This document shows, piece by piece, positions 55,131-64,000 of a stretch of 64,000 nucleotides of DNA. The translations under genes and the position numbers were made by a program. Below the pieces are notes generated by a model. That model was given only the letters and a program-made list of their open reading frames with translations. It was not told where the DNA came from and made no database searches. Source of the stretch: Mantis religiosa (Eukaryota; Arthropoda; Insecta; Mantodea; Mantidae); the NCBI GenBank assembly GCA_030765055.1, contig CM060952.1, positions 174,571,518-174,635,517 of the forward strand. Reading direction: 5' to 3'. Position 1 is the first letter of the stretch. Every line of letters starts with the position of its first letter.

Positions 55131-56082
55131 TGCGGGGACTTAAGGGTAATATGAAGCTTTTGTTAGATTTGTTTCAAAGTTATGTCATTTACTTTTGTGA
55201 TCGATCAAGAACGAAATAATACCAAGTCTAAATTACAGACGATTTTCAAAATTTTCCACATATTGGAATTTTAAAAACTTATTCTTGGGGTATAAGTTCC
55301 TGCACCCATTTTAACGTATTAATGACCTGTACCTATGTGAAATATTTGACTTCGCCATATCAACGAAGGGAAAAAATTATCATACCTATTTAACAATTTT
55401 GTAAGACACGTCTGTAAGGCATACCTACCTGGCTAAACCCGTTTTTGTATATCCAATGTGCAGCAGTAATAGATTTCTCTTCCCCGTAAACTTCACATTG
55501 AAACCAACAAATGCAAAAGCTGATGTCACAAATTACAAGCAATTACAAGCTAAAAAGGCAGTTTTAAGCACTAATAACCAGAATAGGCACAGATGTGAGA
55601 AATAGGCATTTATAGGCACTATAAGAATGAGAAATTAGGCTAAAAATGGTAGGAAACGTGCTTATAACTTAAAAGCCTACGTTTCTGAACAAAGGATGGA
55701 TATAGGCAAATAGGGATAATCCGTCCACTAGTCATGAGATGACGCAACAAGTGATATGATGTGAATGTTTTATGATTGGTAATTTTAAAAATGAGATTAT
55801 GTAATATGTGACGTGGACCAATAAAATTAAGTATGATTGGTAGTGATGGCAACACAGAATGAAAAATCAATAATTTTGGGAAAACAGGAACAAAACGTCT
55901 TTTGATGGAAGAAGATTAAGATGAACAGACCTAAATTCAAAGCCGCGACGAAATCTTGTTTAAAAATTCAGTTTTCTTTTAATTTTAATCACTACATACA
56001 ATATTATTGTCAAGATTTATACGAAAAATTGTATAAATAATACAAATTAGATTGATACTTTTAAAGTAATATCTTTTTTATG
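55131..56082. other. AT-rich unassigned sequence
   Basis: No gene or repeat family is recognised. Confidence 0.4.
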
Positions 56083-56314
56083 GAAGTTTACGTCATCCAA
56101 CGTTAAGTCACATCTGTCAGTGAATGAATTGGATGAAATGATGCTCAAATAAGTACAGGGTCCATGGAGCTTACAGTTACCCGACATTCGTCTTGAAGGA
56201 TAAGAGAAAACCCGGGAAAAGCCTTATCCAGGGAACTCACCCCGACTGAGATTCGAACTCGGGACCTCTTGAACGTGAGGCAGGCACGCTAGCATCTACG
56301 CTACCGTGGCGGGT
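56083..56314 (-). repeat. SINE2 copy
   Basis: The minus-strand head CCGCCACGGTAGCGTAGATG, B box CGAGTTCGAATCTCAG, AGGCTTTTCCCGGG and the tail GACTTAACGTTGGATGACGT are all present. Confidence 0.92.
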
Positions 56315-56990
56315 GGAAAAAGAATGTATTGGTAAAGTCAGTCTGGTCAACCCGAGTGCAGTTGCGCGTCAAAGGAAACGGATCCTACCGCCCACTAATG
56401 ACCGTCATAAATCTATCTCCAAACTTCAGAAAAGGAACACTGTCGTTGAGGACCAATAGCAACTCTGATGTTCTGGAAATGACAGTCGCATGTTTACTCT
56501 ACGTGGAGTCTCAGTTGCCAAAGTTCCAGCTTCCAGTTGATCTGATTCATTACGTGCGGAAATTCGTTACTAGAGAAACCTTAAAAAAAAAAAAAAAAAG
56601 CGATTGTTTTGAACACATTTAAATATGTGCTGAAAAATAATCTTGGTAGGGGGCCATGCAATGAACCTGATAAATTCCGAGTTTTCACAGAAATACAGTA
56701 AGAAGAATTGTGACAAAACGAATATCAAAGGCGCCGATCAAGTGTGAAAACAAAAGGAAACGTTTCTCTAACGTTTCTATAATTTCACATGCGATTAAAT
56801 TCGCTGAGAGATTTATAGATTCTATGCAAAAGGCAGAGCGCTCACCTTAGATGAATTTGTTTGCAAGAAATTTGTGATTTTCCTTTTGGGGGCTGCACTT
56901 CTGCGCGGCCTCCTAAAGGAGCTCGGTTCCAAATATCGCACTTTGAAAAAGATAATGGTTATGATGGAATCCAATAGAATTGTAGCTTGG

Positions 56991-57039
<49 letters not shown>

Positions 57040-58561
57040 TGTCAAAACTAAGGAAGTTTCGCAGTAATGGACATAAGATAATACGTACGATACCTATGAC
57101 GTATCGAGAAAGCATAATCTCGCTACACAAACTCGCCACAGCGCGGGGCTAATAGATTGTCGTCTTCTAGTATCGCATTTGTAGCACCATAAATCCCACT
57201 TCATCGAGAATCACTAATTTCATCCAGAATCACTAATTAAAAGCCATCCAACAAGAAACACTCCTTTGACATCTGACTTTGCTTTACCTATTGCTTTCTT
57301 CAACGAAATACAAAAACTTATATCGAAGTTTATTTGGGATAACAACTAGAAAGAAAAATGTGATACCGTAAGAGTGAGAAGAGAACATCATATGTATGTA
57401 AGAAATACTCGAAACTTTTAATATGATACCATTTCAATTCTGATTGTGTTCGGGACAAAAATAAATGTTTTGAAGGTAGAGTTCCCTTTGTGACTCAGTG
57501 GATTCTTGTTTGCTTGTAGGTAAAACCACTATAAATAATTATTCTAAGTTCCAGACCAATTTGTTTCTTTGTCTAGCCGCAAGGAGAGAATAAAAATAAA
57601 AGCAAAGCAATATCCCACAACAAACAGAAGAGGATGATTAAAAATGGTACCAGGGGCGTTGTTTTGTGTAATTACTGGCGATAATGAGAGCAGTGTGCAA
57701 TCGAAAAGCACCCTTGCGACAGACGTTGACGGATGTTCCGTATCTTTGTCCCTAACGAAGGATCTCTTCTCTCCACACATCCAAGTTGTAAAAAAAGAAA
57801 CACTATAGATATATGCCCCCCTCGAGATCCTTTTAAAAGCTTTTATCTTCGGACCATTACAACGGTGTTTTAGAAACATGACACAGCCTCACGTAACAAA
57901 ACTATCGAGCTTTTTCTCCACCGAAATAGCCGTTTCAGCCCCACCCTCGCCCATTTCCTCCCATCTCTATCTTTCTGGCTCATTCCGTCTTTACTTTCTC
58001 TGTCTCTGCACCGCAGGAATATTAAGATAACATGCAAGGGTTCTCTCCTTGGCTGGTCAAATGCTTTAATAACGGTGAAGATGCCATTACGTTAAAGGAG
58101 CTGTTTTCTTTTACCATTCCGAAGTATCATGTGCTCCCACCATAGCAGCATTTAAACAAATACCAGCGTTTTCTGCACCGTTAAGAATGTTTTCATTTGG
58201 CTGCTTACAGGACTGGAAACAATGCTCCACATAAAAAGCGGGTAGAGTGCTCTCTTATTTTGCGAAAGAAAGGAAGATTCTTAAGGAGAGAATGCTTCTC
58301 ATTGTATTAGAATGAATCCTACTCCTACCTCGACAGACATGCTTTGTTCTTCATATCTGGAGAAAAGTTTAAGTATGTTGGTGTCTTGGATGATTCTAGT
58401 TAATCTTTAGCTGATCAACTTTTTTAATGTTATGGTGAGGTGTTTAGGTGGTCTACCAAGAAGAGTCCAATTGGAACCTATGTAGATGTTTAACAAATAA
58501 TTAATATTATTAATGCGTTATGACTATGGATTGAAAATCTACGTCATTGTTTATTTACTTA
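56315..58561. other. Unassigned sequence with one (AT)n tract
   Basis: No gene could be supported. The stretch holds (AT)n at 56993-57034 and an A-run at 56582-56599. Confidence 0.35.
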
Positions 58562-59325
58562 AGGCAAAATGTAAGGGAACTGATGGAACAGATAGGTATG
58601 GGACATATTTGGAGAAACCAGGAGTATTATTATAGGGACTTTTGGAAATAGGTAGAATTAAGGCTGGAAGTTTTAGATGGCCAAGATATATTTACCAGTG
58701 TAAGGGAGAAAAGATCATTGAGGATATATAGAGAAATAAAGACAGTGTGGGGGAGGGAGAAGTATATAGATGTGTGTAATAGGGCGAGAAGGATTTGCCT
58801 GGGCAAGGACAGGACTTAAAAATTTGAAAGGTATTAGATATGAAAAGGATACAGGGAAATGCCCAATGTGTGGAGAAGAGGATACAGATTGGCATAGTAT
58901 ACTTTATTGCAAACAAACAAAGATATGGAGAGAACAAATTTGGCAACAAAAGTGGGACAGCTTTAGGAATGGGGGGGGGGAGGTATTAATAATAAAGAAA
59001 ATGTTATTGGTAAAAGGAGAAAAGAATGTAGGAAATACAGGTGAATATCTGGGAAAAGTTAGAGGGAAATGGTTAAGATTGATGAATAAATAACAATTAA
59101 GGGCTGGAGAACTAGAGGGAGGGATATAAGTGAGAGGAGGCTCATCAATACACGGAAAACCAGGGGTGTGTATTGAGCCCGAGACTCGAGGCAAGCAGGT
59201 AGAAAGGGTGCGTTACATGTGAATAAGTCATTTTGTTATTGTGTGAAAGAAATGTTTTAAATGTCAATGTATCAATGAAATTGTATGTAGAAGAAAGATC
59301 AGAAATAAATACAAACACAAATACT
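58562..59325 (+). pseudogene. LINE-C 3' end: RT C-terminus with zinc knuckle and 3' UTR
   Basis: A first frame (about 58565-58785) reads RELMEQIGMGHIWRNQEYYY, a stop after RDFWK, then VELRLEVLDGQ and REKRSLRIYREIKTVW. A frameshift at about 58785 leads to the second frame (to the TAA at 59091-59093). That frame reads REGFAWARTGLKNLKGI, then a CCHC knuckle CPMCGEEDTDWHSILYC (C-x2-C-x7-H-x4-C), then REQIWQQKWD. The C-terminal knuckle after the RT is usual in I/R1-group LINEs. The 3' UTR ends near AATAAA at about 59302. It differs in wording from the R1-like remnant at 2040-4870. Confidence 0.82.
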
Positions 59326-61755
59326 TAAGGTCTCCCATCCTTTTCTTCTTTTCGTTTGTCTTTCTGTCTCCGAATATGAATTATTTTTATCTTCACCATT
59401 TACATAGCAAGTAAACTAAATGTGTGTGTGTGCGTGTGTGTGTGCGCGCGCGCTTGTGAAGAGCATAACTTGCATTTTCCAAAGATTAAAATGTTATTAT
59501 TTCTTATTTTCAGATTGAAAAAATAAAACAAAACAATTAATAAATATTCTTAAAAAAAACCTAGCGGTTACTAACTCCAAAAACTATTTTATAAACGAAA
59601 AACGTCGAGGAACGACCACCACCCATGACTTTTCTTTCACACGGAAGATCTGAAGGCTCTTACGTGGATTTTCGGCATTTTGATCAATTTAATAGTGGCT
59701 GCTTAGAAATCAGACGTTATTGTTTAAGTAAATCTATTTTAGCTGGTTATTATATTCCGTTTATTCTAAACCCTTGTTATCCCTATGTATTTAAAATAAT
59801 TATATTTGACTTCCTTATATATACTGTAAAAATGTGATAATTCGTTTTACTTTGTGGTTCTAGCACAACTACAGTTTGAGGATATGTAAGTAGTGGAGTT
59901 GGGACATAGTTAAATCCTGATTAGCTAAAAGTGGCAGCATTTGGATGACCGGTCTCCATTATTCTCTGAAATTATCCGCATTTTGAAGGGTTTTGTATAC
60001 CTTTACATAGGCAGTTGTATTCAGAAAGCGTTAGAGCTTTGCGAAACTTAGTCTATGAAAACTGCTCATCACAAAACATATTATCAATAATTTACGAGAA
60101 ATTCGTTTGAATTTAAAATCCTTCATGCTTTTTGGAAGCATTTATTGTTTAGTGTGGAATTTTAAAGCCACTGTTTGAAAATTGGTTTTCGCTTCTATCT
60201 CCTTTATCTACCTTCTACATAAATGGATTCATTATACCTTGTACAATTATGCTATTTAGATTATTCTCATTCAAATCTTCTTCCAGAGCACCCTTAGCCA
60301 GATAGTTTCTGCTTTATAAACAACTTTATTCTTTATTTAGCTGTAATTTCAGGCTTTTTCGTAATTCTTCACATGTATATTTTGAATACTTGTATTAACT
60401 AAACGTTTTTCTCCTCTTTGCAGTTTAAATACTTTCTTACCATTAAATAGTCCACATAAAACACCTCATTAATTTCTTTCAAAAACTAAAAATAAATTAC
60501 AACTCCCCTTTGCTTTTAACACACCTCTTTCTGTTTCGTATCTCAAAGATCTCATAGTGCCCCAGTGCGAAGATGAACTTTGTATGTGAGAAAATCCCTA
60601 CCTGCCTCCTACTATAAGTTTGCTGCAGAAAATATAGGGGAGACTTTTTCGCTCTGCATAATGCATCTTAGTCTCCTTTTTAAAAGATTCAGGTTGCGTT
60701 ATTAAATCAGGGTCATTATTAGACTGATTCCTTAAACAGGTTTGGATACAAACACTTTGTGTGGAAGATGGTCTGGGAATGGCTCCATCTTTTGTTTAGA
60801 GGAAATGACCAGCGGCGGACTTGCTGAGCCAAAAGGCCAGTAGTAATGCGCTGCTCATTAGCTCCGGAGCGGAGCAGTGAACTGTAATTCCTATAGTGCC
60901 TTAGGCTATCCTGAGAGACTTTGACTTTCAGCATGTCGCTTAGTGCTTCGAGGAACTACTGAAATATTCTCCTTCTACTCAAGCATTTTCAGTTGATAAT
61001 AATTATAAAATATTAAAGAAGCTACTGTAGGTATTATATTTTTGCTACAATTCGAATATATGTATTTAGTTTAACATTTTTATTTGGAAGCAAGCTAAGT
61101 TAGCTCATTGTTTTACAAAACAATTTAAATTCAGCTAGTTTTTGACTAAATATTTGTACACAGAATAATATGCAAGGGTGTATTGATCTGAATGTACAAA
61201 CTATTACAATTAGTTTGTCTTCTTAGAATACTGAACACCCCTAGTAAAATCCTTACATACGAGACATACTTTCTAGATATATTTTCAGTGCATCTTATTC
61301 TCAAAAAATGCCACTTAAGTATGAAACAGCTTACTTCCGTTTTATAACTCTACGTATAATTATATTTCTAATCATATCATTCAGGAACCAGTAATTCGTT
61401 CTACTTCATTACCTCTTTAACACCCCAAATCACTTATGCTTCCTGTTCTGCCACTGAATGTACAGGTTAAAAATCAGTTTTAACTCTCACGCTGTTCTTA
61501 TTTTCTCTATAACATTACATATTCCAGCACATACTTTCTCGTGGTTAACAGAGATTTGAAACACTCTTGTGGAATTTAATAATGATGAAGCATTTTCTAC
61601 GCTAGAGACCTTGCCACCTCTGGTAGTACTACCACATCTATATAACCTTATTCTCTCTGAGAATGTTTATTTTCTCCTTTCTTCTTTGCACTTCTTGGGT
61701 AGTACAGAGTATATAAACAATTTTATAGCTGCTCAATTTCTTTTCGGGCAGCAAA
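59326..61755. other. AT-rich unassigned sequence
   Basis: A (GT/GC)n tract lies at 59420-59454. No gene, RNA or repeat family is recognised otherwise. Confidence 0.4.
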
Positions 61756-61815
61756 TCAGGTGAAAAGACGATTAGATATCGACGTTTCTGGAGTGTGCAT
61801 CTCTCCCATCATCAG
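61756..61815 (-). repeat. Possible Penelope-like 3' non-coding fragment
   Basis: The minus strand reads CTGATGATGGGAGAGATGCA, then CACTCCAGAAACGTCGATAT. This resembles the CTGATGA..GAAACGTCG phrase common near the 3' ends of Penelope-like elements. No coding part is nearby. Confidence 0.25.
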
Positions 61816-63517
61816 GATATTTATTAAATTTTATAATCAGACATGAAACACTGGATATAAAGCAAATATAAGCAAGGACAAAACACTATCAAAATTCGCA
61901 TTACTGAACAAAAGACTGTTTTCAGTAAATTAAATGCCAGGTCAGGAGATGGCGTCAGTATAGGAAATTAACTGGGTCAAAGAAACATAACTATTTAACT
62001 TGATTATCAAGCTATATTGTTCTGTGCTTCTTAAGTCAACGGATTTCCATTTTTAAGGCCAGTTTCCAAGAGGAGCTGAACTGAACTGAATACCTCAGCT
62101 GAACTAAAGAAATGCTTCAGAAATGGTTATCTCCAAAGAAATAAGCATTTGCCTCATAGCATATCCTAAAGGGAAATTTATATGTCATCAGATTTTGCCA
62201 TACGCCTTATCAGTTTTGTGAAAGTCATGAAGAATGAATAAAATCTCAGAGCATATCCCCAAAGAATTTTATATACATTTTATATGACATGAAAATATCT
62301 TAAAAATGTAATTATCTAAGCAAAACATTTCTGAGGATATCAAAACACTGATCTTTTTTATAAAAGTTGTCTATTTGGAAGCTTATTCTTTCTGTGGGTT
62401 TCAAAACGTTCATTTCTGTACAATTTCGACATTGAATTTCTTAATAATAGAATACGTGATAAAGAATCTAATAAGTTGTTAGAATAGTTTGTCATAAGAG
62501 GTACGTATGTTATAAAAATAGAATTGTTGCTACATTGTTTTTCTCTTCCACTATATTCAATGTTTAATGTTATTATTAATGAAATTCACTATTAGATGAA
62601 CATTTCTTTTCGGCCTTACTTTAAACTAGCTTTTTAGGGACATTACACTTCATTTTTGTACTTCAAACTAATGATTTGAAGAGTGCACTGAGGGATATAT
62701 AATTACAAAGTTAAAATTTTATAAATTAAGCATAACTGTCACAATTTTGTCACACAATGTGCAACTTTCTACAAAAAATTAACAATGACGAGTTCGTATA
62801 TCTTCAAAATGGAATTTTTACGACCAATTCACATTTTTATTCAAACAAAATGCTATCTAACCTATCGTAACCTTAGTCCAAAAGTAATTTCTCATAATGG
62901 TTTCCGTAAATATATATATAGGTTCTAACATTTTAAGAAATTTATTGAGGCCTAGTTTTTCTGCCTAAATGCTCACTGTTTTCCAAAAATTTAATTTTGA
63001 GATGACTAGTATTAAAAATAGCATATGGACTTAATTCACTTCAGCACCATAGAAGGTGTCAGCAAGATCAGTTCTGCTATACTGAATTATTTGCATTCCC
63101 AAAACTGTCTTTAAACAATGTAGTATAACCATTACAAATATTACATTACATTATAGAGTTGATAAATACCTGTTATAATTTTTTGAATATGGAGTGGTCC
63201 TGTTAGTAATAATTTCTTCACTGTGGCTCTTCTTTCTTCATTTCATTTTTAGGCCGACATAGCTTATCAGGTGTTATATGTCCTGTCATAATAATTTAAG
63301 ACAAAAGTGATTTCCTAAATATTATTTCACATAGAATGAAGCGCACATCTTTTACTTCTATTGCGTACTTACAGTAAACAAAGAGAATTTTATTCCGAGA
63401 ATGCAAGTTTTGAGACTGCCTGAATTAAAAACGAACATTTTTGGAAAAAAGTCAAATGACAGTGAGTACGTGTGTTTCTGTTCAGAAACTTTTGAAAGAT
63501 TTTCCTTGTTATTGATT
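61816..63517. other. AT-rich unassigned sequence
   Basis: No gene or repeat family is recognised. Confidence 0.4.
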
Positions 63518-63519
63518 TA

Positions 63520-64000
63520 CGAGGACTGTTCAATAAAGAATAATCATAATTATTTTACGATCATAATTTTTCGCACTAACATTGAGTCTTATTATATTCT
63601 GCTAGCTTAATGTGAAACAAACACGCCGTAGTAGTTTCATTGTTAGTACTCCTGGTTCCCGCCTGTGAGAACCAGGCAAGTTCAGACATGTTCAGTATCG
63701 CCTACCGCTGCAATGGAGGTAACACGCGAGGAACAATATGGAGATTCTGCTTTCAGCTCAATAAATCTTCAGTTGAGGCCTATACAATGTTACAGGAGGC
63801 CTATGGAGAGTCTGTTCTTTCCTACAGCACAGTTCGAAGGTGGTTTAAAATGTTTAAAGTGGAGAGACAATTAATTGCAAAGGAAGGTGGACCCTGGGCT
63901 CCAGTTTCACCTCTTATGGAACAAAACATCAACACTGCTGCTGCCATTGTGGAAGACATTAGACGAATTACCTTAAGATGACTTTCTGAAATACTGAACA
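63520..64000 (+). mobile_element. Mariner-5, 5' part of a mariner cut by the window end
   Basis: The left TIR (63520-63546) belongs to the Mariner-3/4 family (CGAGGACTGTTCAATAAAGA) and follows TA at 63518-63519. The 5' UTR matches Mariner-3 closely (for example AATGTGAAACAAACACGC and GTAGTAGTTTCATTGTT). The element is probably longer than Mariner-3, because it keeps the helix-turn-helix coding region deleted there. Confidence 0.92.
63688..64000 (+). pseudogene. Mariner-5 transposase, N-terminal part
   Basis: The probable start is ATG 63688 (MFSIAYRCNGG). The frame then gives the DNA-binding part: FCFQLNKSSVEAYTMLQEAY, then STVRRWFKMFK, an EGG.WAPVSP linker, and NINTAAAIVEDIRRITLR. It is stopped by TGA at 63979-63981, followed in the same frame by LSEILN, where the family is expected to continue. 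This copy is therefore also inactivated. The catalytic part lies beyond the window. Confidence 0.88.

Noticed and set aside
56822..57152. Overlapping open frames on both strands with Ile-Tyr runs
   Set aside because: The centre is an (AT)n tract and the flanks show no domain.

Overview
The window is eukaryotic nuclear DNA from an animal with a large, repeat-rich genome, almost certainly an arthropod and most probably an insect. It is AT-rich and full of microsatellites. It carries five mariner copies, several non-LTR retrotransposon (LINE) families, Penelope-like elements with a GIY-YIG endonuclease, and many tRNA-derived SINEs. My best guess is a cockroach-like (blattodean) insect, from the mix of LINE, mariner and SINE types. 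That guess rests on memory and is weak. I found no convincing host protein-coding exon, and no rRNA, CRISPR array or prokaryotic operon. Almost every long open frame is a shadow or a transposon remnant.

Layout. 1-6 kb: a LINE-A reverse-transcriptase remnant (-), then an R1-like LINE remnant (+) split by a nearly complete mariner (3058-4389). 6-10 kb: a 37-bp tail-only retroposon, a 75-bp minisatellite, an LTR-like promoter with a (TC)n tract, and an internally deleted mariner (8140-9024). 10-12 kb: copy A of a DDE transposon with a foreign ORF fragment inside it. 12.4-14.2 kb: a Penelope GIY-YIG fragment beside a foldback element split by a second LINE-A copy. 16-20 kb: a SINE, a candidate solo LTR, another SINE and a deleted mariner. 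22-27 kb: SINEs, a LINE-B tail, two more foldback loci, and a SINE nested in a SINE. 29.7-30.8 kb: a decayed coiled-coil ORF and a truncated mariner. 32-38 kb: SINE2 copies, one inserted in another. 41-42.7 kb: a Jockey-like LINE tail and a second Penelope copy split by a SINE. 44.3-45.5 kb: a SINE5 carrying two insertions. 47.1-47.7 kb: a tight palindrome. 48-56 kb: SINEs and DDE copy B, which contains a third LINE-A copy. 58.5-59.3 kb: a LINE-C tail. 63.5-64 kb: a mariner that runs off the window end.

The elements record a nested history. Several insertions have readable target-site duplications, and comparing copies recovers two empty sites. The least explained objects are (1) a family of inverted-repeat (foldback) elements whose roughly 320-bp unit carries an internal tRNA-like module, (2) a 525-bp GC-rich retroposon of unknown family inside a SINE, and (3) a transposase-derived ORF in which deletion has joined the N- and C-terminal parts in an open 183-codon frame without its catalytic glutamate.
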